Of a DNA stretch of 64,000 nucleotides, positions 54,515 to 63,796 are shown one piece after another (the first letter of the stretch is position 1; each line of letters opens with the position of its first letter). The stretch lies in NCBI RefSeq assembly GCF_040567655.1, contig NZ_JBEXAC010000002.1:2566810-2630809 (forward strand), written 5' to 3'. Source of the DNA: Chitinophaga sp. H8 (GTDB taxonomy: Bacteria > Bacteroidota > Bacteroidia > Chitinophagales > Chitinophagaceae). Made by a program: the position numbers and the translations under genes. The notes under the pieces were generated by a model. It was given only the letters and a program-made list of their open reading frames with translations, was not told where the DNA came from and ran no database searches.

Positions 54515-57500
54515 ATGCAAAAAAAGCTACTTGTTAATAAGGTAGTAGGAATACTGCTATGCCTGGCCATAGGCATACCCCACGGAGCTGTAGCGCAGGA
54601 AATGTTGGCCAGAAATGCCGCAAAATATAAAGCCAGTCCGATGTACAGCCTGGTAGAAGTATTTCCTATGCTGGAAAATCTACGCAAGGTAAAATTCAAT
54701 TACAACAGTGAGATACTGATTGGTAAAACCATTAATGCCCAGCTCCTCAAAAAGATGGAACAGGCTGATCTGCATACAGGCTTGTCTTTATTACTGCAGC
54801 CGCTGGGCCTTACCTGTGAGGCGATCCAGGAAAATTATTATGCTATTAAAGTGATCCCACCTGTCAACGCCATGGCACAGATTAATGTGAAAGGGCTGGT
54901 AACAGATGCGGCTAATAATAGTCCGCTGCCTGGTGTGGTGGTAGCCGTAAAGGGTAAAACAAAAGGTACTTCTACAGATGGTACCGGGCGTTATTCCCTC
55001 GCTAATGTAGGCGATCAAGAAATCCTGGTGTTTTCCCTGCTGGGGTATAAACCTCAGGAAATGCCGGTTAATGGCCGTACAGAAATAAATATTTCCCTGG
55101 CCCAGGATGTTTCGGGGTTAAGCGAAGTAGTGGTAACGGCCCTGGGTATTCAGAAGGAAAAGAAATCATTGGGATATGCGGTACAGGAAGTAAAGGGAGA
55201 AAACATGGTAAAAGCCAGGGAACCTAACCTGATCGGTTCTTTAACCGGCCGGGTGGCAGGATTGGTGATCCAGAATTCTACCGACATGTTCCAGGATGCG
55301 AACATCCTGCTGCGCGGACAAAAACCTTTGATCGTGATAGATGGTATTCCTGATCAGACAGCCGATATGTGGAAAGTAAACCCGGATGATGTGGAAAGCC
55401 TGAGTGTACTGAAAGGGCCTTCTGCTTCTGCATTGTATGGCTCTATCGGTCAGAACGGGGCTATTATGATCACCACCAAAAGAGGGAAAGGAAAGGAGCT
55501 TTCCGTAGAGTTCAATTCCTCTACCATGTTTCAGCCTTCTTTTATCCGTATTCCTGATGTGCAAACTACCTACGGCAATGGTAACAAGGGCAGCTACGCT
55601 TATGTAGATGGTTCCGGCAGCGGCACAGAAGGATCCGGATGGATATGGGGACCAAAACTGGACCAGCGTGATGCTTCTACACCAAGTGGCTATTGGGAAA
55701 CACCCCAGTACAACAGCCCTATGGATCCTAACACCGGCGCACTCAAGCCTTTGCCCTGGTTATCCCGTGGTAAAAATAATGTACGTAACTTTTTCCGGAC
55801 AGGGATTATTTCTACCAATAACCTCAGCATTACCCAGGCCAATGATAAAGGAAGTTTCCGCGCTTCTGCCTCGCATATTTATCAGCAGGGAATTGTACCA
55901 AATACACAGCTGAACAACAGCTCTTTCAGTATTGCCGGTAACTATAACCTGACTGACAGACTTAACGTGGATGCCCGTATTACCTACAATCGCCAGTACA
56001 CAGATAATTATCCGGTGGTAGGATATGGTCCTGGCAACTATCTCTATAATCTTGTATTATGGACAGGGTCGGATGTGGATATCAGAGATCTCCGCAGCTA
56101 TTGGGTACCCGGAAAAGAAGGACTGCAGCAAAGACACTATAACCAGTCCTGGTACAATAACCCTTATTTCCAGGCTTATGAACTGCTGACCGGGTATTAC
56201 AAGAACAACACCTTTGGTTCTATGGCCCTGAATTATAAACTCAATACCGACCTCAGTGTGAAATTCCGTACCGGGATCAACTCCTATGGATTAACTACCA
56301 GTACCAAAGAGCCGATGAGCTATATTGGATACAGTAATAAATCAAGGGGTAATTATACCGTGGGTTCCCAGAATTATTTTGATCTGGTATCCGATCTGGC
56401 ATTGCGTTATGAGCATACTTTTGGTAAAGACTTTACGATTCATGCGGAAGTAGGCGGTTCTAATTATTATCGCAACGACAGATACCAGGATAGCAAAACA
56501 GACGGATTAACTATTCCCGGATTCTATAACCTGGACAATTCCACCAACCCTGTTATCAGCAAAAATACCCTGGAGGAAAGACGGACCAGCAGTGCATATG
56601 GATTGCTGGACATGGAGTACATGGGCGCATTTTATCTGTCACTCACCGGCCGTAATGACATCATCTCCACGCTTCCGGTTGCCAATAACTCCTTTTTCTA
56701 TCCCTCTGTAGCTGGATCCATTATTATATCCGAACTGGTGAAAACACCACATTGGCTACCTTATGTGAAAGCAAGAGGTTCCTGGTCTTCCGTGTCCAGA
56801 GGACGTCTGGATGAAGAAGAGCGTTATACTTACAATTACCTGCCCACCTACGACAGGGGCTTGAAATGGAATAGCGTTCCTTCTCTGTCTTTTGGAGATA
56901 TGCGCCGTAATCCTGGCCTGAAACCGCAGACTACGAATGCATGGGAAACGGGTTTGGAAGTAAAATTACTGGACAATCGTTTTGGACTGGATGTTACTTA
57001 TTTCAGGGCACGTGATTTCAACAACATTGTAAGAGTACCGGTATCCAATGCCAGCGGGTATAACTGGCGTCTGGAAAACGGGAATGTGTACCTCCGTAGC
57101 GGCTGGGAAATAATGGCAACGGCAACACCCGTACGCAGTAAGGATTTACGCTGGGATATAACCGCCAACTTCAGCACCTATAAACGCACTTTGAAAGAAA
57201 TATTCGGCGGCGCCAAAGACCTGAATAAGATAAAAGTAGGAGAGCGGATGGATCGCATTTTTGCGGGTGTTTATGAAAAGGATCCCCAGGGAAATATCGT
57301 ATATGAAAGCAATGGATTTCCTAAAGAAGATGTGTTTTCCCGGTTTGTGGGCAATGCAGATCCTGATTGGACCTATGGTCTGGAAAACGCTTTCCGCTAC
57401 AAACAGTTTACATTACGGTTTCTCGTAGATGGTCGTATTGGTGGATTGATCTACTCCAGCACCAATCAGAAAATGTGGTGGGGCGGAACCCATCCCGGTA

Positions 57501-57928
57501 CAGTCAATCAGTTCAGGGATGATGCCAATGAAGGTAAGGCCACCTATGTAGGGCCTGGTGTAGTGATCACTTCCGGAGAATTGAAGTATGACGGAGATGG
57601 CAACATTGTATCAGATACCCGCAAGTTTGCTACTAATACCAAAGGGGTGAACTATATTGATTACATGATCAATACCAGTAATGCTGCCAACACCAATTAC
57701 AACTACTATTCAGAAACATTCCTGAAACTGCGGGAAGTAAATCTTACCTGGCAGGTACCTGCAAAATGGATGAACAAAACATTCTTCCGGGATGCTTCGG
57801 TTTCATTGGTAGGCCGTAATCTGTTGCTGTTTTCAAAACTGCCCAATGTTGATCCAGACCCGGGGAAGGATGAGCTGCAAACGCCTTCCACCCGTAGTAT
57901 GGGCTTTAACGTGAATTTAAAATTCTGA
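54515..57928 (+). CDS. SusC-type TonB-dependent transporter with STN domain
   Basis: An 1137-aa outer-membrane transporter. After the signal peptide (cleavage near AVAQ) comes an STN domain (about 45-115: VKFNYNSEILIGKTINAQLL, then HTGLSLLLQPLGLTCEAIQE), which touches the FecR protein across the periplasm; then the CarboxypepD_reg domain (INVKGLVTDAANNSPLPGVV), EVVVTALGIQKEKKSLGYAV, the plug and a barrel ending GFNVNLKF. The STN domain and the upstream sigma/FecR genes show that its substrate induces its own locus. It lies 51 bp after the fecR gene and 18 bp before susD. Confidence 0.95.
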   Translation: MQKKLLVNKVVGILLCLAIGIPHGAVAQEMLARNAAKYKASPMYSLVEVFPMLENLRKVKFNYNSEILIGKTINAQLLKKMEQADLHTGLSLLLQPLGLTCEAIQENYYAIKVIPPVNAMAQINVKGLVTDAANNSPLPGVVVAVKGKTKGTSTDGTGRYSLANVGDQEILVFSLLGYKPQEMPVNGRTEINISLAQDVSGLSEVVVTALGIQKEKKSLGYAVQEVKGENMVKAREPNLIGSLTGRVAGLVIQNSTDMFQDANILLRGQKPLIVIDGIPDQTADMWKVNPDDVESLSVLKGPSASALYGSIGQNGAIMITTKRGKGKELSVEFNSSTMFQPSFIRIPDVQTTYGNGNKGSYAYVDGSGSGTEGSGWIWGPKLDQRDASTPSGYWETPQYNSPMDPNTGALKPLPWLSRGKNNVRNFFRTGIISTNNLSITQANDKGSFRASASHIYQQGIVPNTQLNNSSFSIAGNYNLTDRLNVDARITYNRQYTDNYPVVGYGPGNYLYNLVLWTGSDVDIRDLRSYWVPGKEGLQQRHYNQSWYNNPYFQAYELLTGYYKNNTFGSMALNYKLNTDLSVKFRTGINSYGLTTSTKEPMSYIGYSNKSRGNYTVGSQNYFDLVSDLALRYEHTFGKDFTIHAEVGGSNYYRNDRYQDSKTDGLTIPGFYNLDNSTNPVISKNTLEERRTSSAYGLLDMEYMGAFYLSLTGRNDIISTLPVANNSFFYPSVAGSIIISELVKTPHWLPYVKARGSWSSVSRGRLDEEERYTYNYLPTYDRGLKWNSVPSLSFGDMRRNPGLKPQTTNAWETGLEVKLLDNRFGLDVTYFRARDFNNIVRVPVSNASGYNWRLENGNVYLRSGWEIMATATPVRSKDLRWDITANFSTYKRTLKEIFGGAKDLNKIKVGERMDRIFAGVYEKDPQGNIVYESNGFPKEDVFSRFVGNADPDWTYGLENAFRYKQFTLRFLVDGRIGGLIYSSTNQKMWWGGTHPGTVNQFRDDANEGKATYVGPGVVITSGELKYDGDGNIVSDTRKFATNTKGVNYIDYMINTSNAANTNYNYYSETFLKLREVNLTWQVPAKWMNKTFFRDASVSLVGRNLLLFSKLPNVDPDPGKDELQTPSTRSMGFNVNLKF

Positions 57929-57946
57929 TCCACAACCTCGTATTTT

Positions 57947-59407
57947 ATGCAAAAGCTATCAATAATAATAGGCCTTTTCCTGCTTACTGCCTGGTGTGGT
58001 TGTAAAAAGTTTGAATCCTTTCAAACAGACCCTAACAGAACAACCCAGGCAACGCCCGATTTGTTACTCACATTTATAGAAACCCGTGCCTTTAATGAGG
58101 TAAGCACTTCCAATGCGCTGGCTGCCCGTCAGCTGGTATACACGGATGGCGTAAATGCTAATCAGTATTATGGCTGGAAGCGTGCAAGCTTTGACGATTA
58201 TAACAACCTGCGCCAGGTGTATAAAATGGAGCAGGAAGCGATACGTATTAATAAGCCGGTATACCTTACCCTGGCTAAATTTTTCCGGGCTTACTTTATC
58301 ATGCGGCTTACTCTCACATTTGGAGATGTGCCTTCTACAGAAGCGTTGCGCGGAGATGAAGGTGGTTTTATACCGGTATATGATAAGCAGGAAGATATTT
58401 TCCTGGCAGTACTGGATAGTTTGCAGTCGGCCAATAACGCCCTGACGGCAGCTGCCGATGAGATCAGGGGAGATATTGTGTACAATGGCAATATCCAGCA
58501 ATGGAAACAACTGATCAATAGCTACAGCATCAGGATACTTATGAGCTTGTCGCTCAAAGAAAACAACACTAAGCTGCGGGTAAAACAACGTTTTGCTGAA
58601 ATCATTAATAACCCGGATAAGTATCCTTTATTTTCCGGTAATGAGGACAATGGGCAGTTGAAGTATGTAGACCTGCAGGACAACCGTTATCCTTACTATA
58701 ATAATAATGACCTGCAAACGGCTTATTACATGGAAGAAACGTTTGTGAATACCTTAAAAGGGCTGAAAGATCCGCGCCTGTTCCGCTTTGCCGAAAAGGC
58801 TCCCAAACAGGCAGGTTTGCCGGATGGAGATTTTAATGCTTATGGTGGCGTAAAAGGCAGTGCCACTATTGATGAAAATACGATCCGTGTTACTGCCGGA
58901 GAAGCCTCCAAAATTGCGAAACGTTATTTTAATGATCCTGTAAATGAACCCGGTATTGCTGTGGGGTATGCAGAGCTGCAGTTTATATTGGCCGAAGCCG
59001 TATTAAAAGGCTGGATGACCGGCAATGCAGATACCTATTACAAAAATGGTATTCAGGCATCCATGGAGTTTTTTAAAATAGCGCCTGCAGCTATCACTGC
59101 TTATAAAACACAACCAGCCGTACAGTTGCAACCTGGTCATGAACTGGAGAATATTTTTAAACAGAAACATATTGCCTTCTTTTTAAATTCTGGCTGGCAG
59201 CCGTTTTATGAACAACGCCGTACCGGTCTTCCGATATTTGATGTATCCGGCAATGGTATGCTCAATGATAAAAAGATCCCTAAACGCTGGATGTATCCGG
59301 AAGGGGAATTAAATTTGAACCAGGAAAATGTGACGGCAGCTATTAACAGCCAGTATCCCCAGGGGGATGATGTGAACGGGGTGATGTGGTTGTTGAAAAA
59401 AGATTAG
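57947..59407 (+). CDS. SusD-type lipoprotein (SusD/RagB family)
   Basis: A 486-aa surface lipoprotein (leader MQKLSIIIGLFLLTAWCGC). FFRAYFIMRLTLTFGDVPST matches the SusD GDVP motif, and the C-terminal part has AVGYAELQFILAEAVLKGWM and FFLNSGWQPFYEQRRTGLP, the shorter SusD-like_2 form. It pairs with the STN SusC. Its cysteine-rich leader and the mature start CKKFESFQTDPN are typical. The phosphodiesterase gene begins 32 bp later. Confidence 0.92.
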   Translation: MQKLSIIIGLFLLTAWCGCKKFESFQTDPNRTTQATPDLLLTFIETRAFNEVSTSNALAARQLVYTDGVNANQYYGWKRASFDDYNNLRQVYKMEQEAIRINKPVYLTLAKFFRAYFIMRLTLTFGDVPSTEALRGDEGGFIPVYDKQEDIFLAVLDSLQSANNALTAAADEIRGDIVYNGNIQQWKQLINSYSIRILMSLSLKENNTKLRVKQRFAEIINNPDKYPLFSGNEDNGQLKYVDLQDNRYPYYNNNDLQTAYYMEETFVNTLKGLKDPRLFRFAEKAPKQAGLPDGDFNAYGGVKGSATIDENTIRVTAGEASKIAKRYFNDPVNEPGIAVGYAELQFILAEAVLKGWMTGNADTYYKNGIQASMEFFKIAPAAITAYKTQPAVQLQPGHELENIFKQKHIAFFLNSGWQPFYEQRRTGLPIFDVSGNGMLNDKKIPKRWMYPEGELNLNQENVTAAINSQYPQGDDVNGVMWLLKKD

Positions 59408-59439
59408 TATACCGGGCATTATCAGAAAAACAGGAAATC

Positions 59440-60672
59440 ATGTTAAAAACGATTGTTGTCTGTATCGGGATTTTTTCCGGTACTACACTGATAGCACAAC
59501 AAAAACAAAAGAAAGCATTGTTTGTCATTGTAGACGGTATTCCGGCAGACGTGATAGAAAAGCAGCCCACGCCTCATCTGGACAGGATTGCAAAAGAAGG
59601 AGGATATACCCGTGCTTATGTAGGCGGAGAGAAAGGTGGTTATTCCCAGACACCCACGATATCGGCAGTAGGGTATAACAGCCTGCTGACCAGTACCTGG
59701 GTAAATAAGCATAATGTATGGGACAACGATATTGCTGCGCAGAATTATAACTATTGGAGCATTTTCCGCTTTTTTAAGCAGGCCTATCCTCAAAAGAAAA
59801 CGGCTATTTTTTCCACCTGGCTGGATAACCGTACCAAACTGGTAGGCGACGGCTTGGCCCAAACGGGTCACCTGCATATAGATCATCATGTAGACGGCAT
59901 GGAACTGGATACGGTTCGTTTTCCACATGACAAGGACAGCCGGTATATTCACCTGATTGATGAAGAAGTAGTAGCCAAAGCGTCGGATTATATCCGTACC
60001 GATGCACCGGATCTGTCGTGGGTATACCTGGAGTATAGCGATGATATGGGACACCGGTATGGGGATGGCCCCCGGATGTACGAAGCAGTAAAAATGGTAG
60101 ATGACCAGATGGGACGTCTTTGGGATGCTATTACCTACCGCCGGGAAAAGTTTGGAGAGGACTGGGTGATCTTCATTACCACAGATCACGGACGGGATGC
60201 CAGCAGCGGTCATCACCACGGAGGGCAGTCGGACCGGGAGCGTACTACCTGGATCGTTACAAATGCCAGACAACTGAATCCTTATTTCAAAACAGGGCAG
60301 CCAGGTATTACAGATATCACGCCTACCCTGGTACGTTTTCTGAACATCGCAGTACCTGAAGCCAATGCCAGGGAGCTGGACGGCGTACCATTGACAGGCA
60401 AAATATCATTAACGGCACCTGCCGCAAAACTGGAAAACGGTGAGTTACAGTTAAGCTGGAAAGCAGCGGAGAAAAAAGGGAAGGTGAAAATATGGGTAGC
60501 TACTACCAATCACTTTAAAACAGGTGGAGAGGATATGTACAAGCTCCTGGGAGAAGTGCCCCTGCAGGCACAACAGGCAGCCATCAGCGTAGCAGACATG
60601 CCCTCAGATTTTTACAAAATAGTATTGGAAGGACCGGATAATACGGTGAACAGATGGGTGGTGAAACCCTGA
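59440..60672 (+). CDS. Type I phosphodiesterase / alkaline-phosphatase-superfamily enzyme
   Basis: About 410 aa from MLKTIVVCIGIFSGTTLIAQ, a signal peptide; a GTG 18 codons upstream inside susD is rejected. The superfamily core is ALFVIVDGIPADVI (metal Asp32), TPTISAVGYNSLLTSTWVNK (nucleophile in TPTIS, Thr73 or Ser75), YSDDMGHRYGDG and ITTDHGRDASSGHHHGG with the second metal set. This fits nucleotide pyrophosphatase/phosphodiesterases. The C-terminal 80 residues are a separate beta domain. Exported and cotranscribed with susCD, it probably cuts a phosphodiester or phosphate ester on the imported substrate. Confidence 0.87.
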   Translation: MLKTIVVCIGIFSGTTLIAQQKQKKALFVIVDGIPADVIEKQPTPHLDRIAKEGGYTRAYVGGEKGGYSQTPTISAVGYNSLLTSTWVNKHNVWDNDIAAQNYNYWSIFRFFKQAYPQKKTAIFSTWLDNRTKLVGDGLAQTGHLHIDHHVDGMELDTVRFPHDKDSRYIHLIDEEVVAKASDYIRTDAPDLSWVYLEYSDDMGHRYGDGPRMYEAVKMVDDQMGRLWDAITYRREKFGEDWVIFITTDHGRDASSGHHHGGQSDRERTTWIVTNARQLNPYFKTGQPGITDITPTLVRFLNIAVPEANARELDGVPLTGKISLTAPAAKLENGELQLSWKAAEKKGKVKIWVATTNHFKTGGEDMYKLLGEVPLQAQQAAISVADMPSDFYKIVLEGPDNTVNRWVVKP

Positions 60673-60746
60673 TGAGCTATTGTATTTTACCCGGATATGC
60701 GTTTTTTAAACCAGTGAAATATCCGGGATTTATAAATAGTTAAGTG

Positions 60747-60795
60747 AAAAAAGAACAGGATAACCGGTTCCTTGCCGATTATCCTGTTCTTTTTT
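60747..60795 (+). terminator. Terminator after the phosphodiesterase gene
   Basis: A perfect 17-bp inverted repeat (AAAAAAGAACAGGATAA with its complement) around a 15-nt loop; the T run in its right arm (plus) and left arm (minus) makes it bidirectional, serving also the convergent 165-aa gene. Confidence 0.9.
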
Positions 60796-60831
60796 ATATA
60801 CAGCCTGCGCTATGCAGTGAAATGGCTGGTA

Positions 60832-61329
60832 TTAAATCCCCAGTAATTGTTTCAGTCCCATCCAGAGTTTTGCTTTCAGGGTTTTATCCTGACCGATGCC
60901 TTCCAGGGCATCGGAAAATAGCAGGGTAGTACCAGCTACGGTGACTAATTGATAGGCTGGGATATCCGCAAGTCCGAATTTTTCCGGAGCAGCACCAAAA
61001 ATAACCCCCCGTTGAAAAGGCACCGCCGATTTCCAGTCGGCCACACCCAGATCAGGATAACTATGGATGTTAATAAGCGCAACATCCTGCATGCCAAGTT
61101 TGCAGGCGTTTAATATATTCGTGAGTAGGTTGAATAATTCATCATTTAAGTATGCTTCCCCTTCATTTTGTATGAAGAGCGCGATGTTTTTTTGATTTTC
61201 TCCTAAAAATTTCACTTTAGGCGGGGCTTTTTGCTCGGTAACAACAGGAGCGTTTTCCCCGGGAATGATTGGCTGGGTGTACATTTTAGCCAGAAAATAC
61301 GGATCCAGTTGAACTTGATCAAGAGACAT
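60832..61329 (-). CDS. Conserved-looking hypothetical protein (165 aa)
   Basis: I do not recognise a family. The protein is soluble, without a leader. A flexible Pro/Lys-rich segment (PIIPGENAPVVTEQKAPPKV) near residues 20-40 is followed by an alpha/beta domain: NIALFIQNEGEAYLNDELFN, LGMQDVALINIHSYP, and a final LVTVAGTTLLFSDALEGIG. The domain looks like a small nucleotide- or partner-binding fold, but no catalytic motif is visible. It is divergent from ilvE, sharing 129 bp upstream. Confidence 0.65.
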   Translation of the reverse strand: MSLDQVQLDPYFLAKMYTQPIIPGENAPVVTEQKAPPKVKFLGENQKNIALFIQNEGEAYLNDELFNLLTNILNACKLGMQDVALINIHSYPDLGVADWKSAVPFQRGVIFGAAPEKFGLADIPAYQLVTVAGTTLLFSDALEGIGQDKTLKAKLWMGLKQLLGI

Positions 61330-61458
61330 ACACGTTGCAATTTAATGTAATGTTAAGGCCCCGCCTGGGGAAAAATCAGTTTATTTGCACATCGTATAGA
61401 TGGACAAACTGCCAGCGAATAAAGTGTAAAAATATTGAGATAAAACCGATTAACCATC

Positions 61459-62565
61459 ATGATAGCAGATTATCCAACCGTAAATTCAACAGTAATGGAA
61501 GAAGCGTTAAAGAAGATTAAAGTCACAAAAACTACCCATAGCCGGTTAAGTGAAGTGGATTTTAACCACCTGGTGTTTGGTAAAAAATATGCAGACCATA
61601 TGCTGGTGGCGGATTTTGATGGTAAAGCGTGGGGGAATGCCCAGATACTGCCTTTTCAAAACTTTTCAGTAAGTCCGTCCAATGCAGCATGGCACTATGG
61701 CCAGGCTATTTTTGAGGGTATCAAAGCCTATAAAGATCAGGAAGGGAATCCGATGATTTTCCGTCCTTATGACAATTACAAGCGCTTTAATATTTCCGCG
61801 GAGCGGATGGGGATGCCGGAAGTACCGGAGTGGTTGTTTATAGGAGGTATGTCAATGTTGATTGATCTGGACCGTGACTGGGTGCCAACCGGGGAGGGCT
61901 GTTCCCTTTACCTGCGTCCTTTTATGATTGCCACAGATGAGTTTATAGGCGTACGCCCTTCAGATACTTATCGTTTTGCGATTATCAATTCACCATCGGG
62001 GCCTTATTTCAACAAGCCGATCAAGCTACTGGTGCAGGATAAATATGTGAGAGCGTTTCCTGGTGGGGTAGGATATGCCAAGGCAGCAGGCAACTATGGC
62101 GGGGCCATGTATCCTACCATGCAGGCACGGAAAGAAGGCTTTGACCAGATCCTGTGGGTAGACGGCTATGAGCATAAGTACCTGCAGGAGTGCGGTACGA
62201 TGAACGTATTTGCCATTATTGGTAATAAAGCCCTTACACCTGATCTTAGTCAGGGTACTATCCTGGAGGGAGTAACCCGGGCCAGTGTGATGTCTGTACT
62301 GGAGGATATGGGTTTTACCGTAGAGGAAAGGCCGGTTTCTATTGATGAGATTGTAGCCGCCTACAAGGATGGTACCTTGCGGGAAGTATTTGGTACCGGT
62401 ACTGCGGCCAGTGTGGCATATGTGGAGCAGCTGAACTACCAGAACGAGCAGTTGACCCTGGATACCACCAAATATGATGTAGGGCGTGAAGTGATCCAGC
62501 GACTGGATGCCATCCGTACTGGAAGGGCGGAGGATACCCGGAACTGGAACTTCAAAATAAGTTAG
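61459..62565 (+). CDS. ilvE: Branched-chain amino acid aminotransferase
   Basis: A 368-aa PLP enzyme that makes or degrades leucine, isoleucine and valine. WHYGQAIFEGIKAYKDQEG, SLYLRPFMIATDEFIGV, VGYAKAAGNYGGAMYPTMQA (the PLP Lys is in GYAKAAGNYGG), YLQECGTMNVFAIIG and REVFGTGTAASVAYVEQL are all family-typical, and the length fits the long BCAT2-like type. A second ATG 12 codons on (MEEALKKIKVTKTTHS) is an equally good start. A -7-like TTTATTTG near 61379 is upstream. Confidence 0.93.
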   Translation: MIADYPTVNSTVMEEALKKIKVTKTTHSRLSEVDFNHLVFGKKYADHMLVADFDGKAWGNAQILPFQNFSVSPSNAAWHYGQAIFEGIKAYKDQEGNPMIFRPYDNYKRFNISAERMGMPEVPEWLFIGGMSMLIDLDRDWVPTGEGCSLYLRPFMIATDEFIGVRPSDTYRFAIINSPSGPYFNKPIKLLVQDKYVRAFPGGVGYAKAAGNYGGAMYPTMQARKEGFDQILWVDGYEHKYLQECGTMNVFAIIGNKALTPDLSQGTILEGVTRASVMSVLEDMGFTVEERPVSIDEIVAAYKDGTLREVFGTGTAASVAYVEQLNYQNEQLTLDTTKYDVGREVIQRLDAIRTGRAEDTRNWNFKIS

Positions 62566-62593
62566 TTTTCAAATCGTTATGTGATTTTAATAC

Positions 62594-62630
62594 AAAAAGT
62601 GAGCTGCTCGTGGAGTGGCTCATTTTTTTT
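62594..62630 (+). terminator. Terminator after ilvE
   Basis: AAAAAGTGAGC and GCTCATTTTTT pair over 11 bp (one G-U) around a 13-nt loop, ending in an 8-T run. Confidence 0.85.
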
Positions 62631-62638
62631 GAGCTATT

Positions 62639-62713
62639 AGCTTTTAGCTTAATGCAGCGGATGTTTTTAAGCTGTTAGCTATTAGCAGTTAGCTTTTAGC
62701 AAAATGCAGCGGA
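62639..62713. repeat. TTAGC-rich region with a 23-bp direct repeat
   Basis: AGCTTTTAGC..AATGCAGCGGA occurs at 62639-62661 and 62691-62713, differing at two or three bases, 52 bp apart. Between them are more TTAGC words (AGCTGTTAGCTATTAGC). It is non-coding and lies between the ilvE terminator and the 11-bp array. Confidence 0.7.
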
Positions 62714-62782
62714 GGAGTGGATATTGATTATTTAAGCGACTTACCCCTGTGTGGTAATTTTGCCCCACAGGATGTTTTTGTT

Positions 62783-62880
62783 ATACCCTTTTTATACCCT
62801 TTTTATAGCCTTTTATGCTCTATTCATACTCTATCTATGCTTTAACTATGCTTTAACTATGCTTCAAGCATGCTTGGAGG
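62783..62880. repeat. Array of nine degenerate 11-bp tandem repeats
   Basis: Nine units run head to tail: ATACCCTTTTT twice, ATAGCCTTTT (10 bp), ATGCTCTATTC, ATACTCTATCT, ATGCTTTAACT twice, ATGCTTCAAGC and ATGCTTGGAGG. The period is one DNA helical turn. The pattern drifts smoothly from one end to the other. No open frame of useful length passes through it. Confidence 0.75.
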
Positions 62881-62892
62881 TAGGGGGGGCTC

Positions 62893-63310
62893 GTCCTAAA
62901 ATAGGTTTACACCCATGCTAAATAATCCGGATTAAAGTTTACCTACCTGTTTTTTAATCCTTATGGCGGTTTACAGTTCTAAAGATTAGCAAAAGAATCA
63001 ATTATTACTATTACTATATATTTTCTTTTTTTGCTTCTTTTTTTCTTTTTAGTTCCCACTTGGATATGTAGATAACCTATTGATCTTCAATGTTGATTCG
63101 AGCGCCAGGCTGTCGCCGTTTTTTCCAACGATGTATTAGTTTTCCCTGTGTTTGATGTGCCTGCTCCGGTGTGAGGTAATCACAGCTGCTATAGGGCCTT
63201 TGTTGATTGTAAACCTGCACGGCCTGATCTACAGCAGCGGAGGCAGTCTGGATTAGATGGATGTAGTTATTGGTGTTGTTTTTATTGTAATTTTGTTTGC
63301 TGGATGTCAA
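62893..63310 (-). mobile_element. Remnant of an IS3-type insertion sequence
   Basis: The transposase tail at 63077-63310 with the sequence down to GTCCTAAAATAGGTTTACACC (62893-62913) is best read as one end of an IS3-family element; a terminal repeat of this general look is known for Bacteroidota elements, but I cannot match it. Three GTTTAC words (near 62905, 62937 and 62967) resemble degenerate repeats near the end. The other end and most of the transposase are gone. Confidence 0.45.
63077..63310 (-). pseudogene. IS3-type transposase, C-terminal fragment
   Basis: The 77 residues end VDQAVQVYNQQRPYSSCDYL, TPEQAHQTQGKLIHRWKKRR, which is the C-terminus of the rve integrase domain (YN..RPH.S...LTPE.AH). 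The catalytic DDE residues are not present. The apparent ATG is only a chance Met inside the fragment. Confidence 0.75.
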
Positions 63311-63357
63311 ACTGGCTATCCGGAGAACCGAAATCAGGGAAAATCATTTTTTTAAAT

Positions 63358-63365
63358 TAATTTCG
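63358..63365 (+). promoter_or_regulatory. -7-like element TAATTTCG before the 94-aa gene
   Basis: TAATTTCG differs from TAnnTTTG at one base and ends 11 bp before the ATG at 63377, so the transcript would be almost leaderless. Confidence 0.35.
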
Positions 63366-63376
63366 CACCTCACATT

Positions 63377-63661
63377 ATGACTTTAGCCAAATTTGTGGCA
63401 TCGTTGACGAAAGAAACACCTCCGGCAAGTATTTCTAAATTGTTGGAAGCATTATGGTGGGATGGGAAAGGAGATTGGGAGAAAGCGCATGAAATAGCGC
63501 AGGATGTGCAGGGAAGGAATGGATCGTGGGTACATGCGTACCTGCATCGTAAGGAAGGAGATAACAGCAATGCCGCCTATTGGTATGCACAGGCAGGGAA
63601 GGTAATGCCTGCGGGCGCACTTCAGGAAGAGTGGGAGTATATAGTAGCAGCCCTATTATAA
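63377..63661 (+). CDS. Small conserved helical protein (94 aa)
   Basis: A short soluble protein, ISKLLEALWWDGKGDWEKAH, EIAQDVQGRNGSWVHAYLHR and KEGDNSNAAYWYAQAGKVMP, made of TPR-like helix pairs. Small proteins of this look (LWWDGKGDWExAH.., VHAYLHRKEGD, NAAYWYxxAG) occur in many bacteria without a known function. It sits between the IS remnant and rpsL, and its stop is 34 bp before the rpsL promoter. Confidence 0.75.
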   Translation: MTLAKFVASLTKETPPASISKLLEALWWDGKGDWEKAHEIAQDVQGRNGSWVHAYLHRKEGDNSNAAYWYAQAGKVMPAGALQEEWEYIVAALL

Positions 63662-63695
63662 AAATGCCCCTTTTCAAAAAAAGATTCGAAACAAT

Positions 63696-63726
63696 TTTGT
63701 TATTCACATATATAGTTTTACCTTTG
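63696..63726 (+). promoter_or_regulatory. Promoter of the rpsL operon
   Basis: TTTG (63696-63699), 19 bp, TACCTTTG (63719-63726): both elements of the Bacteroidota -33/-7 consensus, with ideal spacing. The start of transcription should be near 63733, about 64 bp before the rpsL ATG. Confidence 0.85.
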
Positions 63727-63796
63727 CCGTCCCAAAAATCCTATATGGGAATTTTGGATGTCATTGTAAACCGACAGAAAAAAAACTAGGTAAAGA

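Noticed and set aside
62783..62880. CRISPR array
   Set aside because: The units are contiguous 11-bp repeats without spacers and no cas gene is in the window.
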